NCBI RefSeq assembly: GCF_001949145.1
Contig: NW_019091362.1
Coordinates: 2,519,790 to 2,579,789, forward strand
Origin: Acanthaster planci
Lineage: Eukaryota; Echinodermata; Asteroidea; Valvatida; Acanthasteridae
Length of the DNA stretch: 60,000 nucleotides
Direction: 5' to 3'
A program made the translations under genes and the position numbers. Shown piece by piece: positions 1-15,000 of this stretch (positions within the stretch are counted from its first letter, which is position 1; each line of letters starts with the position of its first letter). The notes under the pieces are model-generated. The model worked only from the letters and a program-made list of their open reading frames with translations, made no database searches and was not told the origin of the DNA.

Positions 1-3000
1 ATGAAGGATTCAAGTCCCTTATTCTTCCATTACCCATGCATGGGCATCATTGGAAGAGGGAGGGACTAAGAATTTTTAGAGAAGGTGTAATTGTCTGCCA
101 GGCTGTAAAAAGGAACCCACAACTGAATCCCAACCGGTGTCTTGGAGCAGGGTAACTTTAATATGAGAAGTTGCCCAATGTACATTTGCATGGACCTGGA
201 TGGGAACCAGTGTTGGAACAGATGGTAATTCAGCACTGCCAGTTGCTCTATGGCCGATTTCAAACTCCTTTACAGGCGAGACAGTAATTATGGCGTATGG
301 GATCAATAATGAAGTAGCATACAGAACTTTTCATCCAGTTTGCCCTTCACCATCGAAAAGGGCAAAGAACTACCAATTCAAGCCAGTAAAGTACATGCCT
401 TCCATGTACAAGATTGTTACATGGAACTTTGGGCATCAAGGCGAATCTCACTAAAGGGAGGGACTTTTTAGGTAACTTTTTAAACAGGCCCATAAGCTAG
501 GGGGGTTCAAAGGGTTTGAAGTTCTGAGTTTCGCTTGTTGGAGATCTTTTTTGTGTGTGTGTACTGAATATTTTAAATATACCCTAATATTCGGCATACA
601 TGTCACGGCTTATAGGCCTACATTGATTCTCAAGCTCAAGGTGACCACGATTCTGCATATTCATGATTCAATCTCTAGTCACATGTACTGAAGTTATGGT
701 AAATATCCACATTTCAGATGTTTCAAAGGGTTTGAAATCAATGTATTTTTGTTATGTTTATTCAATATTGACAACTACAGTGTACAAGTCTTACATGCAA
801 CCTTTGGTTTGCGACGGACATGCAACTTTTCAAAATTGTATTCCGAAGCTCCTTGTGATAGGCCTTTGTACAAAAATATGTGTTCGCGGTGCCAAAAGTT
901 CCACTTTTGGGCTTGACGAAACCCCCCCCCCATCTCTGGGCTCTTCACGTACTTTTGGAGGAAGAGAAAGTGGAAAAAGTCCAACAAAATCTCTATTTTG
1001 TCAGTAGTTTTCAAAATGTGCTCCATTTGGGGAGGTGACAATGCAGTGTACACACAAAATGCTTTTAACTCTTTTCGTGCAGAAACCTGCAATGTCTGCA
1101 TAGAGACGAATACACCTGTGCATGAGCACACAGCAGCAGTGATGCTCATTGGCATGTACTGCCACTCTTTGAATTTTTACCACCCTGGGAAAAACAGTTT
1201 GCTGTCCAGGACCAATGTGGGTAGACCTGCCCAACTTAGGTTGGACTCAATATCTGACAACTTCCTTCTTGCTCACGTGTTTCAGCAGTTCAAGGAATTG
1301 TGAATTTGTATCATTTGCAAGCCTGCCTGGTGACTTAACTTTTTTTGTGGAAAGCAGGTCACATAAACACCCATCCGTCCTTGCTTCCCTACAACATATT
1401 CACAGACATCCTAATATAACACAAGCCAGACCTAATTGGACTGGATCTCTTTGAATGTCAGGGCTTGGCCACGCTTGACACAGATGCCTAAAAGTAGGCT
1501 GTCTGTGAAATTAAACAAAGTGTCCCCAATGGTTTGAAATGATGTCGGTATGGTTTCCAGTCCAGGGGAGAAGGTTGAAGGTATAAAGACCTTCCATCTA
1601 ACATGAACCTTTCAAAATTGAACTAGAGCTATTTGTATGTCTTTTTTAACATAGCTTTCCACACTTCCATAACATGTTATCTTACATTTCAAGCATATAA
1701 AAATCAGTTTACAAACTCTCTCCTGGGAGTTGAACTAAAAAAAAGCTAACTGATAAAGAAGTTATATGAGCTGAGATGCTGGAGCTTTTAAAAGCAAACA
1801 GACTTCATGCACAAAAGAAAAGAAAACATTTTCTTTGGTGCTTCTACCTTATGCAGGATACAGACAATGGATGTAAACACAATTGACATTGGCAAAGAAC
1901 ACATGCTACACTTTTTCTGTTTGATGTTTGCTCTCAAGAATGTACGATTCTTTTCTTTTCCCACACAGGTGTGCAGTCTGGGTAGACTGTGTTATTGAAA
2001 AAATGTTGGCACAACACAAGGCCAACATGAGAACGCAATTGCACAGGTCAGTGGATTATGATCAAATCGGTCAAAATTGAAATATGTCATGCATGCTTTC
2101 CTGAAGAAAAGGATTTGTACCAACAAGTTACGTTCAGGTGCTTTTTGCACAATTGAAATTTTCAGCAACTTTGACACTCCCCACTCCTCTTCATGTTTTC
2201 AAAACTCTTCTGGGGGGGTATCACAATTGTGGAACGCTGTCTATGCAACTGCTTGGCCCTTGTTTGATAGTTATGTATGTGAGACATAGTGGAGCACCAG
2301 TGCACGATTGAAAAGCATTTCTTAATGAGTGTTCTACTCACAATTCATTTCTAAAAAGTGATCCAGTTTGTTAGACATTGTTCACTGATCAGGTTGCTTC
2401 AAATGGATTGGTTTGGTTTGAATCAAAGGCTCATTTGAAAGCTGCAACATCTTGTAATTAAGGAAATTATCGATCAAGTTTTCAAACATCTCCTATCAGG
2501 GTGACTACCCCAAAACAGTGCAAGGGATCTGATTCTGACCCTTGTTTTTTTCTCTCCTTTTTTTGTGCACATGCACAAATGATCAACAATTCATTATCAT
2601 AATAAATGGAAGCAGCTTCAGAGGAAATTTCTATCCTTTCCCAAGATGTCATCATGACAAAACTGGCAAAGCAATCTTTCCATGCATGCACAATGAACAA
2701 GGAGCTTTAAATTAGTCTGTAGCTTCGTAAACTATAATGCAGGGTGAGGATTCAATGCACAAATGAATCTATGGCCACAGATGGCTATTCCAGACCCCCC
2801 TTTTTTTTTTCATTTTGAGAGTGGCGACGACTCTCAATTACAGGTAACACAGAGCCTGCGCGGCCACGTAACTGTCTCAGATGTATCAGTTGCACTGAAG
2901 CTTGTCTCGCCTGTAGCCCTCAAAATACTAGCATGGTGGATTACTTCCATACCAGGGCTCTCTGGCCCAAATGATGAAAGCAGATGTGGCTCCGCCACAC

Positions 3001-3627
3001 AAGCTATGAAAGATTCAGTCAGGCATACTGAGTTCTCTCCAGTCTCTTGACTAATTATTCCATTTAGCTTCAAACTTTACTCTGTACTTGGGAGTCTACG
3101 TACATGTATGTCAGAGGATTAAAAAAACCTGGGGTTCTAAAAGTGTACCATATTTGTACCAATGCTAATGAGCAAAACAAATACCACAGTAACATAAATG
3201 TATATTGTGTGTCTTGGATACTCTCGTTTCATTGGCCAAAAGGGCCACAAGTCAGGTTTATAAAAACAAAAGTCACATTATCCGGGTGAGATGTTGCAGA
3301 GCTCTGTTGCTACTCACATCCCACACATCTAGCATATGCACCATGCACTGCACCCTTGTGAAGCAAATGATGTGCATGACAGTCTTTGCGAGATGAGAAT
3401 GACATGTTCATTTTTAGACACTGGACACATGACCATTCCACACCACCGCAAATCACCAGTACCCACCATATGATGCGATCAAACTTGCACATCTACAGAG
3501 AAGTTACTGGTGTTTGGAGCAGTTAAACCCAGAATTGTCAAATAGTCCAAACCTTGTTCACTTATATGAACAAGACTGGCACCTCCCACAATATCATGAT
3601 TTCGTCCCAAGATGGGCATCCACCTAC
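1..3627 (-). other. Start of the next intron of the navigator gene
   Basis: This lies downstream, in gene sense, of the GTAGGT donor at 3627-3622. I looked on the minus strand for the remaining CH-domain residues (an ...NGNLKA-IL-LFF... segment) and did not see them. The stretch 2763-3073 is open on both strands, but neither translation resembles a known family. No transposon ends, tRNA or other structured feature was recognised. Confidence 0.7.
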
Positions 3628-3700
3628 CTTTGGCAAGAAGGCCCTGCGTGTTCACACCCCTAGCCGACAGACAATGTAAACATTTATCAATGTTTTCAAT
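3628..3700 (-). CDS. NAV2: Neuron navigator, third CH-domain exon
   Basis: This is a 73-bp exon on the minus strand, 24 codons plus one base. It begins IENIDKCLHCLSARGVNTQG and continues LLAK. This matches the navigator CH motif IEN(I/V)D-x-CL followed by (A/S)(A/K/R)G(I/V)N-x-QGL. The acceptor is a pyrimidine tract with TCTCTTCTTCCCGTGCAG to the right of 3700; the donor is GTAGGT at 3627-3622. It enters in phase 0, exactly as the preceding exon requires, and leaves in phase 1. The rest of the CH domain (the NGNLKAILGLFF-like helix expected next) is not visible between 1 and 3627, so the following exon should lie beyond the left edge. Confidence 0.95.
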
Positions 3701-3898
3701 CTGCACGGGAAGAAGAGACACAAACACCAAATGTGAATAACAGAAGCAGGGGCAAAAACACTCCAGTTAATGAAAGAGAAAACTTAGGAATGTCAGCGGG
3801 TAATTAGCATATGAAAGTGGCAGCAGGCGACAATAATTGAACCTTGCACCCCGATCCTTTAACAATGGAACCATTTCTTTTCCTTTTTTTCCCATCAT

Positions 3899-3912
3899 CT
3901 CTCTCTCTCTCT
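3899..3912. repeat. (CT)7 microsatellite
   Basis: Seven CT dinucleotides in a pyrimidine-rich context inside the giant intron. Confidence 0.9.
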
Positions 3913-6240
3913 TTCAACCAAAATATGGCCATGTCTGCTGGGATTTCTGATGACTCAGTGATTTGATAAGCCACTAATGGCTCAGGAATGATTACAGTTG
4001 GTGAAATACTTTGATGTATGGGTGCTGGTAATTGGGGCAAGTGGACTTTAATGTGGCACATATCTCTGATGGTGCCTGTAGCTCACCAGGAACACCTGCA
4101 ATGCCATTTCAAAGCACAGTGTAAAAGAGTTGAGAGGCTTTCCTCGCATTGCAACAGACAGCAAGATTTCAAGAATAAATTTTACATTCTTATATGCCTA
4201 CAATGTGAATGCATATCCATGTATAAATGCTAAGAAATTATATGTCACATGCACATGGTGGTATAAACAATTTCCAATTGGAAATCACACGCTTAAATAC
4301 TTTGTTCAAAACCACTTTAACATGAACAGACACTGGTTGAGTGCCATTTCCTTTGGGTTTTTGGGACCATTAATGTCAAGGGAGCATCATTATTCACAGA
4401 TTGTCCCCAGCCATCATCCATTTTTAATCTGCTGCATGGCAAGAGATCACTCTAGTTGCGGTTTCAAGTAAGCCTATCCTTTCCTCCTTGTATGAGAACT
4501 GCACAATTAATTTGACTATTGGGTAACTGGACCACAAATGTTGATAAGATCTGGACTCCGTACGACTTCACACGCTACTGAGCTCATCCACATTTGTTAC
4601 GCCAGACAACACGCAGTCAGAATGTCTGCCCATAATCTTACTCTTTTAATACCTGTGTTAGAATTGCTCCTAATAAACACAAAACTTTGGAATTTACATT
4701 TCTCGACCCATATTCCCTTTTTTCCCAAAATAAGTAACACATGAGAGAACTTTCTACTTCTGTAGGAATACTTATAGTTCAGGGAACCATTATTTGAGGA
4801 AAATGGTTTTAAGCAATATAACTGCCAGTTCGTGTGATGTAATTAAACTCCTACTTGTCTGGCTCTTCAGAAAACGCCTCTAAGATAACCTCCCCTGAGC
4901 CTCAAGTCATAACTCTGTCCAAGTAATATACAGTGTACCGAACTTTCATTGACCCAGGACTTTTAATTAATAATCTCACAACAAGCCCTACGATATGTTG
5001 AGCCGTTGCCCGCTCTTGCATACATTCACACTGGCAACTCGCTGGCAAGTTTCCATAATTTATGACAAAGACAATGGGATTTACTGGTCCAGCTGCTGGT
5101 GGTGTTTTTCATCAATATTTCGGCTACTTTTCTTATGATTTCATTTCTGGCCACCTCATCAATGGGTCCAGCATCTGGAGTGGGGCCTATGGCCTGCCGC
5201 AAAACAAACAGTCTGTGACTCATTTGATGGCACGGCTCAAAGATCAGGAGGATTTTGAGAGGGGGCATGGAAGTAATCAAACCCAAATATCCACCTCAAC
5301 TAGCTATTCCGAGGCAAAAAGCAGCATGGTTTTGTTTACTTGTGTTAAACATAAACCCAGAGCACAACGATTTTATGAAAGACCCCCCACGCACAGTGTG
5401 TATGACCAAGACAGAAGATGGTCCTCATCAGGCCGACTGGAATGAGTTCATATTCACCAGGCTGTACAAACATCTTTAACTCTTTGCCAATTATTAGTGG
5501 CATTTGCCAAAGCTCCAAAATTGGCTCTTCGTCATTAATGCCTACCATTCCAAGCTGATGCTTCTGTCCAGCAGCAGCAAGGAGCTGGTGTAAAACTCCT
5601 TGACAACAGTAACAATGACACAATGGTGAAATACGGATTGGCAATGGCTCTCCTCTGTGCACTAGAGCTCCCTCAAACGGTTACAAACAGACAGGCTGGG
5701 TTAAAACTGAGTGCCACTGATTGGCACCACTCACCCGCAACCTGTCAAAATGTGCAAGGGATTCACAGAATAAGTTGTGCAATCTCCATGCTAGGAATAC
5801 ACAAATGAGTAAAGACACGAAGGCCGTTGGCTAGCCTGGAACCTAACAAAGGCCCCCCCCCTTCTCTTTTTTTCCCAAAACACAGCCCCGAAAACATTTT
5901 ACCATATTTTCAAACTATCACGTAACTTGTACATGTACACGTATGTGTCACGGCAATATCTTCATATTACAGGCAAAAAGTCTTCAACTGATGGTCTTCC
6001 ATGCCAGTGCCAAGTGCAAATGGAATGCTACTTATGTACATGTACAATTTTTAAGTTTACTTTGAAGCAACCACCAGTATGTTAATTTTTACAATGATCA
6101 CAGCAACAGAACAAATCAAACAATGATCCTCCTTTACCCTCTAGGGACGCCTGATATCATCAGCTTCAACTCAACTGTAATGCATATCTCAGCTGTCAAA
6201 AAAACTCCTGTTCCACATCACAGCTGTTGACAGTTGATAA

Positions 6241-6266
6241 AACTTGATGCTTCAACTTGATGCTTC
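6241..6266. repeat. 13-bp perfect tandem duplication
   Basis: The unit AACTTGATGCTTC is present twice in a row with no mismatch. Confidence 0.95.
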
Positions 6267-8150
6267 AACGACCGCTTTCAAAGTGACCCGTAAAAGTGAC
6301 GTCAAAGATACCTCATCAACATCTGTGCATTCCCATTTGGGGCAGCATTTAACACTTTACAATTACTCATCCTGCCCAAACTCGTCAGTTCACAGAGGGA
6401 CACAAATTCAACCGATGCACTTTTTTTTGTTTTTCTGCATACATGTATGTGAGTGTGTGCCGATCGTCCACAAATAGTACAATTATCAACGTGACTAAGC
6501 AAGACCTTTAAAATTTCAGAGTCACAGCAGGAGGGATGTGCCCTGCCGCCCGTCACACTCCACAGGATTCTAAGAATGGAAATGCCTGGTTCTATGATCC
6601 ATCACACTGCCAATGAGCTGGTGGAGACTGCCGCACTGATATAACTCGCTCTGTTCCCCCTGCAACTCCAACCCTGATGACAAATTTCTATCACCAGGAA
6701 GAGAGCAAAGTGAAATGTGCAGCGCTGCTCCTGCATAATTAGCCAGGCACAACCGTATACATTTTAACTACTCTTACCTAATCTGCTTTTTTTTTTCGTT
6801 TTCGTTTTATTTTAGTTCATAATTTGTTTGGGGTTTTGGTTTGAGTTATTACAATGCGCCATCATGGCCCAGAAGCCAACTGCGCATGTGGCATGACATA
6901 AAAAACAAAAACAAAACATTAATATTTTAAACGTCACTAAAAAGTACAAGAAAAAGAATGGCAGTAATAATTCTAAAATGTCATTCTAAATTAAAAAATG
7001 ATTCAATCTTTACTGGTAAATTTCCACTCCACCATTTATTCTTTTGGATTTATTGTCAGCAGTTGCCATTTTCCTTCTCAATGCCTACATCTAATCAATC
7101 TTTTATCATAATTGTCAAACCCAAACAGTTTGCTGAGCGCTTGGTGCACGAAAATACTCCGTACAGTCAGACACACAGGAGGGAAAAACAGCATTGATGT
7201 CATGAGTTTGAAATAGTCTGATGAATAGATTGACTACATCTCCTTGAAACTGTATGCAAGAGCCAAGAATTAAAATATACAATATACACTGTGTATGTAT
7301 CATCCTTGATAAGTGTGTGCCAATGCATTATCATATCATTACACAGATAACATATGTACACTTCCAATGTACATGTAGAAAACACACTTGTGGTATGCAA
7401 AATGTTCGCCATGCTAATCTAATCAAGTCATAATTGCAACATGTCCCTGCCATGAATGTGCATCTACACTAATTATTAAAACAACAGGATTCCAGGAAGG
7501 CCTGGGGCTGTCATCCATTCACTCTCTGTGGGTGGACACAGGGTCTCCTGCTTGGAAACAACCAGCCAAGCAACGCTGCTGCGCGATGACACCAGTCGAC
7601 GACGTATCAACCGCTGACTCATAATGAGTGTAAATTGCTGGAGCCGTAACCCTGACACACACGAGCATACACAGTGCATGGGAAATATGCATATCTTGAT
7701 GAGCAACGAATGTGTAATGCACTGACGATGCAATGTCAATGCATCCAAATTTGTTACTGTCTTCACATCAACATGTTTGCTGCCTGATTCAGTGAATAAT
7801 TTCCAGTCCTAGCCAAGGTTACCCCTTCACTTTGTAATTGTAAAATCTTCTTCGAAAGCATCAAGGAATTCTGACAGTTAGGAAATTCTACAAATCTTTT
7901 AAATTTTTTTCTCCTTCTTTTGTAACAGATATTAATGACATTCAAACTTAAAAAATTGCATCTATAATGTCCCTGACATCAAAAATGTCTAAAGAGCCGT
8001 TTACATGTTTATTTACAATTTGTGGCAACATACAAGTATGATATCTTCAGGCTGAGATTGTACGTAATTTAATTACTGTTTATTATCATGTATGATGAGG
8101 ATTCGTACTTCATTACCTTGTAAAACCATTGTAACTCCTTCAAATCTTGC

Positions 8151-8236
8151 AAAATGCGTATATAACATGCATACATGTACCTTGTCCATGTACCAAAATG
8201 CATATATAACATGCATACATGTACATGTACCTTGTC
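8151..8236. repeat. 44-bp tandem duplication rich in TACATGTA words
   Basis: Copies start at 8151 and 8195. Each holds AAAATGC(G/A)TATATAACATGC followed by ATACATGTAC and CTTGTC. The second copy has an added ACATGT step and lacks the tail between copies, showing local slippage of the palindromic word. Confidence 0.9.
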
Positions 8237-8708
8237 TTAAATGTTGCTTGTAAACAACGTAAATGTAAACTGTGACTGCCAAAGCACTGACAGAAACACA
8301 AACAAAAACAGTCACAGCAATTTGATACATGTCTGATCTTATCTATACAGGAAACAAGAGCATGATTCCTGTTGATACCAAAATGTTTGAATGTCCTTGA
8401 ATTTTTATTGCCTTGTCTTCACACAAGCGTGACATTAGGTATATGTATCTTTCCTGCATACAGCAATACCTTCCTGATATCAATAAGTTTACTGAGGGAC
8501 TACAAAAAACAGCATCAACAGATCAGAGTCATAGTTAAAGGGGTAGTGTAACCCCAAGCCTGGGTAGATAGAAATCTGATGGAAAATTTGAGCCAGCCCA
8601 AAACTCCTGGGAATTTCTGCCATCCCAGCGCACACAGAGAATACGTAATCTGACAGGGCAGGTGCTGTTTTTTTGGAGTGGTGCTGGCCGGCAATTCTTG
8701 CTAGCATG

Positions 8709-9005
8709 TCAATAATGCAGAGTGACTGTTAGTGAGTAAGGAAGGGGGGAAAAATAGGGGTAGGTCTGGGATGAAACAACGTGTAGAGAGCAGGATGGCA
8801 ACGAGAAGAAAAAGAGGTCAGAAGGAGGCGCAGTGGGAGATGAAAAGTTGAGATCATGCAAGGAGACGGAGACCAGTGGGATGAGATGAGTAGGGAGCAC
8901 AGGGAAAGTGTTGAGCCAAGACGAGTAGGGATGCACGGGGTACAGAGAGCCCTGGATGATGATGAACTTGGATACGCACAGGGACGATGGGCCAAGGGGG
9001 AGAAG
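8709..9005. other. Purine-rich strand segment (~300 bp)
   Basis: The plus strand is strongly biased to G and A, with many GAGA, GGGA and GAAG words. The reverse strand is therefore open in more than one frame, giving Ser/Pro/Leu-rich translations. Those open frames follow from the strand bias and are not evidence of a gene. Confidence 0.7.
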
Positions 9006-12000
9006 ATGCATTAAGCTACCTGGCGAACTTTAACAGGGGGGATGGGGTGGGAATATATACCTGTGCCGCAAAGCACTCTGTGCACACTGGGACTTCATTC
9101 AATGCGTAATACAAGTTGGGCTACACTACCACATGCCCATGTGCCTGATGTAGGGCCATGCATCACATATGTACAGCAGGTACACGTACATTCTGCCCTT
9201 CAATTACACGGACACTCATAACCTTCAACCTGAATGTAACAAACTGTTGCACCCAAATGTAATGTCCCCTGGCACAATAATACTGCCAATTGTTCCTCAT
9301 TTTCATCAACTCATACCTGTCTGGAAACATGGGGGAGAGGGAATACGAGCCTGTGCAACAAAGATTCCACGAGATTCTCTTGCAAGCAGGAAGGTTACAG
9401 AAGAAGCGGAAAATGGGAAAAAACAACATCAACACCGGGTTTCTTTGAAAGATGAAAAGACACTCAGCACAAAGTGTTGAGTTTCAACATCAACTGACCT
9501 TACCTTCAGGGCATTTTTACAAGGAACCTGACAGAATCTGCCTGAATCCAATATCAACAACTGTGGCAAGGTTGGGAGGAGAGAAGCATCCAGCTTGGCT
9601 GCACAGTTCTGGTGAGCGTATCTGTCACCATCACTCAAAACCAGGCAATGAATTTTGGGTGGATTTGGGAGAGATTAGGATTCAGTGACAACTGACCACC
9701 ACGCCAACCCGTTGAGACAAGCATCCAATCAGGGGATGACAATGAAGAATTACTACTACAAGATGAATGTTCAAAATGTTACATTGCCAAACACAAAATT
9801 GTTGTTTTTTCCTGATGCTCAAATCAATTCATATATGTACAAAATGACACAAAATTAAGGATAATTATTCTCGTTTTTGTTCATTTCAAGTCAGATTTTA
9901 TACATGTACAAATTACCTGATGAACAAGACACTAAAATTTGGAACATTTGGTTGTCCACAACAATTGATGTTTCAGACACAAATTCTCTGGAGGACCATC
10001 AACTACATGACCGCCCAGAGGTTGCCTTCAATGCCACATTTTGTGTCTTTATTGCACCCTCATGACCAGCGGTTGGGAAACATAACCCCTGCCCACTAAC
10101 AGCAACCACATGCGGTCAGCTCATCTGTTGGCAACATTGCTCACTACATGGTTGAACATGTGTACCAAATAGTTGGGCTAGTGTGCGTCACCCGTCACGC
10201 TGATTGTGGGACATTTCCCTGAACCGAGGTAAGAGATCAGTGTGGACTTTACTGATTGGGATCAGACAGTTTGATATGGTCTTGCGAGAGGGAGGGGGGG
10301 TTGAAGCTTCCTTCCCCTTTGTTATTATTACAATTCCTTCTGTGGGTTATACTCAAATGTGCCCAGGGGCCTGACGAAATCAAGAAAGAAGAACACAAAG
10401 AAGAAATGTCTAGTTTCAGATTTTGGAGGAAAACATCAAAATGACATTTCAGAGAATCAGGTCTGGACTGAAAAACCCGGTCCCAAACAACGACCTTGGC
10501 AGGATTCAGACCTGGGCCACAGAGGCTGAAGGCAAAAAACTAATGCACCAACCCAGCTCATGCTCATGCCCCATCTGCACACCCCACCCAAGTAACAAGA
10601 AATTGGGGTACTGGAGGGTTGATTAAACAAACATACGGCTGAGAAATTTGGCTGCTCCCTTTAGCGGAATGTCTTCATACCAAATCTCTAAGAAATCACC
10701 ACCACGCAGGTTTTGAATCTACTCCTGTACTCGTGGTGTAAACTCACAACCCTACTAAGGCCAAAAACAAAAAGTCTTTAGTCTCTGATCAGCGCAAGCG
10801 TCGATTTCAAGCACTGTCAACTTATAATCATAAAGCTGGACCAATCCCATGAGTCGACAACGTGTGTCTGAATTGTCTCTACAATCCAACCCAGCAGGAG
10901 GAAAAAAAGACAGAAAAAGCTGTGGGGGGAGGGTCTAAAGTCCAACCGGCAGCCTTGAACAGCCTCCTCCTTCCTCCCATCAAAAATATTGTGCTGTGGG
11001 AAAAGTGCTAATGTTTCTCTTGACGGAATCACTTCTGCAAAAACAGTATCAGAGGTAAGACTATGTCTGTCGAAGCTACATACGTGTATATTTATGAACA
11101 AATCTCAAATGCGACTATTTACTGACTACGTGTAAATGGTACACGATCTTAAAACTTAATGTGGAACATAAATGGTACAGGTACACCTGCATGTAACAAC
11201 TCTGAGCAACGTTGATTATGGAAGGGGAAAACAAAACACAAGTCAGTCCAGTGAGTCAGTCTGATTGCGATCTCAGGCTGTCGTCTGTTGGAACAACTGG
11301 TAGCCATGTTTTTCAAATGATAAGTATAGGCAGTTCTGTAAGTCGCCACACAACGGCCTAGATTACATTATTTGCATGAGCTGGAAATGTTTACTCATGT
11401 AACAGTCTCGTTTGAAATAACACAGCATTTTGATAGAAGAAGAAAAAAATGGATTGCACGGCCCAGCTTATATCCGTCCATGTCCGTCTGATGACAGGTT
11501 GTGACTGCAATTTGAGAGAAACCCAATTACGTTTTCGCAAATGTAGAACAGAGCCCAAAGCAATCCGAATTTCAGGCGGAGCGAAGAATCCACAAGTACA
11601 TGAATCTGTGTCATCTGTGCCAATTGGTTGGGGCAAAAATCAATCGTCTGACCTCCTGGGCTATTCAGAGAGAATCTGGGCAGCGTTCCATTCCACAGAA
11701 GGGAAAGAAATGGGTTTGGCAATAATACAATTTTCCTTTTTTTTCCATTTGAACAAACTGTCATCGTGGAAGAATGAAACCAAACAGGCAACGGCCCGGG
11801 CAATGGCAAATGAATCATGGCATGTTCTCACAGCTCAACCGTACAGGGCTCAGGGCAATGCAAAATAGCTTTAAAGGTCACTGGTATCTTGCACACGCAT
11901 GGTTTGTAAACACTTCCTAATCACCTTACAAAATGGTGACCGACGCAGTGGCTGTGACATCAGCATTGATTCCACCAACATCTTGAGGTTTAATATTAAA

Positions 12001-15000
12001 CAGACTGTAAACTGTACACAGTTTCTTGCTAGGTCCCTTTTTGGAAAAGTGAATTTTGCTTGTGTCCTGGTGTTAAGGGTTTTCAGAAAATCTAACACAA
12101 TTAAAGAAACTAATGGCAGCAGTGGGATTTCAGTGGGAGAACTCTGTATAATAAGCGGCATAGCAATGAAGGGTCAGGGTTGAGCACCATGACCAAAGAG
12201 GAAAAAATAATAAAATCCGTGCCCCATAAAGTGGCTAAAATGCTGCTACATGCCACACATGCAAGTTTGTAATCGACGACCAAGGAACACTTCTCTTTCG
12301 GCTAATTTGTAAATGCAAAATTTATGTCTTTTTTTACCTTGGACAAATTGGGTGGAGGAAAAACACATTTTTTGATGTCTTGAGGCATACAGTGTATGTC
12401 CTCTTATTCTAAACTATGTATTGGGCCTTTTGACAACACAATATGAGTTTTAAGAAATAATAAATCTATCATGACAACAAATAATAAACACGCCGCCATA
12501 TTCAATAATCCATCTCATGATGAAATGCCACCAATTTCTTTCAACACATGCTAGGCCAGAGTTGTAAATTAGAGAAACACATAACAAGTAATTGCATCAA
12601 GGTAAAACAAGCCAGCACATGCAGGTATGCAATAAGCATTGCTGAGTAGTCAAGGTCTTGAATTTCTCCTTAACAAGTGACGCGCTGGTCTACTGCAGGA
12701 ACTACATGTAGGCCGATAGTAGATGCCAGAGATTTTTCATTCTCAATTGGCTCCATGTGTGCACAAATACGAGTGTAGAAAAATCATCCAATACGTGAGG
12801 GTGACTGGGAAAATTTGTCTGGGTTCTGACCGAGTGTGTAGCCTCGACCCTCGGTGATTTGTAAATTAGCCTCTTTTAGAAAAGTCCCAGGACTCATCCA
12901 GGGGATGTGTGACCCAGAGGGTTTGCGCATTTACGATTCAAATTGTATACTAAATGAGCATGGGACGGTGAGAGAAAGAGGGAGGAATCACACATGTACG
13001 CTCAGCGAGGTGCGACCTACAATCATCCAAATGCTGACAAAACATCTGAGCTTTGGGGTTCAATTATTCTGCCAAAAAGCAGTGAACTCTAATCTCTGTG
13101 AATCTAAATCCTCATAGGCAGTGAGTACATTTACAGCTCCCCTTGGTGCAAGTGTACTGTGGACGTACATGTACATGTACAATGCTCAGAACAAACGTCC
13201 CAGTATTGCTACAAGTTATACTACAAAAACAGGAAATTTGAAGCGTGCGCACGAAGTATTTTGCAGGTGTGTTTGCCTTCTGCTTTTGCCACCGGTGACC
13301 CATTTAGGAGTGAAGTAAGAAATGCAGAGGTTATTTTTAGTAATATACTTTAAAAGTGTTGCAATTCAGCCGGAGAAAGAAGTCGAGTTTTTACCCCGGA
13401 TACAATTTGTTCAAAATGAGAAAAATGCCTTTGGAAGATGCTGGCAACAGGATGAGCGCAAGGACATTATCTTAACAGTTGATTCTTGAGATTTAGGAAA
13501 GCAATGGTGATATTGACTTACAGTACAGCTTGGAATATGAGAGACTTCTCAAAAGAGCATTGGAATCATTTGGACGTATATGCATGAACTGTCCAATCCT
13601 TGTCTAATTACAAAAACCACCAGACAAAGACAAGAATGTGGCAGTCTAAAATCGGCACTTTATCATGCCTGTTGTCAATCACATGCATGAGCGGGACTAT
13701 ACAAAGCCTGGCTTGCACAAATAAACGATGGAATGTTCACACTACAAAATGTATTTATTTATGCTCTGGTCTAGCTTAGAGTAGAAATAAATATGAGTTC
13801 AATGCTTATGTACATAAATTAAAAACCTATCACTATATTAAATAATATAATTAGAACTAAACTTACTGAGTCGTTTATTTCCCTTTTAGATTGTTTGCAT
13901 ATTTTCACACACTGCAAATAAATTCCCCAGCAATGTGTTCAATCAATCTGTTATTACTTCCAGCTTATCCCAATTAAATTGATTGTTTCCTTCATCCTTC
14001 CTGAAGTTTATGTCCACAACAAGATCAGAAGCAAAAGTTCAGTACATCCACCACCCCTTATTTTCACTGAGAACTTGACCTTCCTAAAAATCAGCCAAAT
14101 CTTCCACTGTGCAGCAAGCCAATGGCACATTCTCAATTCTCGGTCACCAAGTTACATGTAACTTACATAATGGCCAGGTTCTGCCACCAACAATTCTTCA
14201 AAATCCCCTCCCCTCAAAAAAAAAAAGAACAGGTTAATTTTAAAGTATCTTGGAAAACAGTAATTGAAACAAACAAAGACAATGCCAAAAAAAAAAGGAT
14301 TCAAACTGTTTTTTTTAAGGCACAACCAGAACCACAGTAGCCTTTGTGTAATAAAAACGTAAATAAGAACTTCCAACAAGAACTTCCTCAGGAACCAAGA
14401 CCCCCAAGTGCCGAGCAGCCAAAGTTCAAGAACCAAAACTGCAACTAGAGAGAGCTTGTGTCAGTTTGTAATCAGATTTAGACCACAAATCATTCTTTAA
14501 ATCTCAACCCCTTTTGAAGACTTCAATCCTGAGGACACCTTTACTTGGTATCTTTATTAATCAGAAATCACTTTTTATTTCAGGACAAAGTGGAAGGTTC
14601 AAGTCAAATTCCTCTCAACTTTCCAAGGCTGATGACAAAAAGACCGTAAATGGAAGGGCGTGCTTCCAATTTTCATTGATTTTCACCTATTTTGTAAACC
14701 CAAGGCGAATCTGATACATACAGGGGATGACTCAACTGTTTATGTCAAACCATCAAAGCAGCTCATCCCATTTGTTGTCAGTGCCTTCTGAAAAGGCTTT
14801 CAATATCACTAGGCAATTCTTTCCATAGAAGGATTTTCTTCATTCTGTCAGAGCACTATGAAATTACGGAGATTGAATGCAGAGTGGTCATGGGAGGACA
14901 GCATTCACAAACCCACTGTTTGTTCCATCAATTTTTTTTTTTTGTTGGTGAGGTGCAAAGGACGCAAGATGTGATTTAAACATGGAGAGGATGAGCGGCC

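Noticed and set aside
2763-3073. Region open on both strands considered as the fourth CH exon
   Set aside because: Neither strand gives the expected NGNLKAIL-LFF segment in any frame I read.
8709-9011. Overlapping Ser/Pro/Leu-rich minus-strand frames
   Set aside because: Explained by the purine bias of the plus strand, not by coding.
11449-11868. 139-codon open frame on the plus strand
   Set aside because: The opposite strand is open over much of the same span, the translation resembles no family, and it lies inside the navigator intron without splice context.
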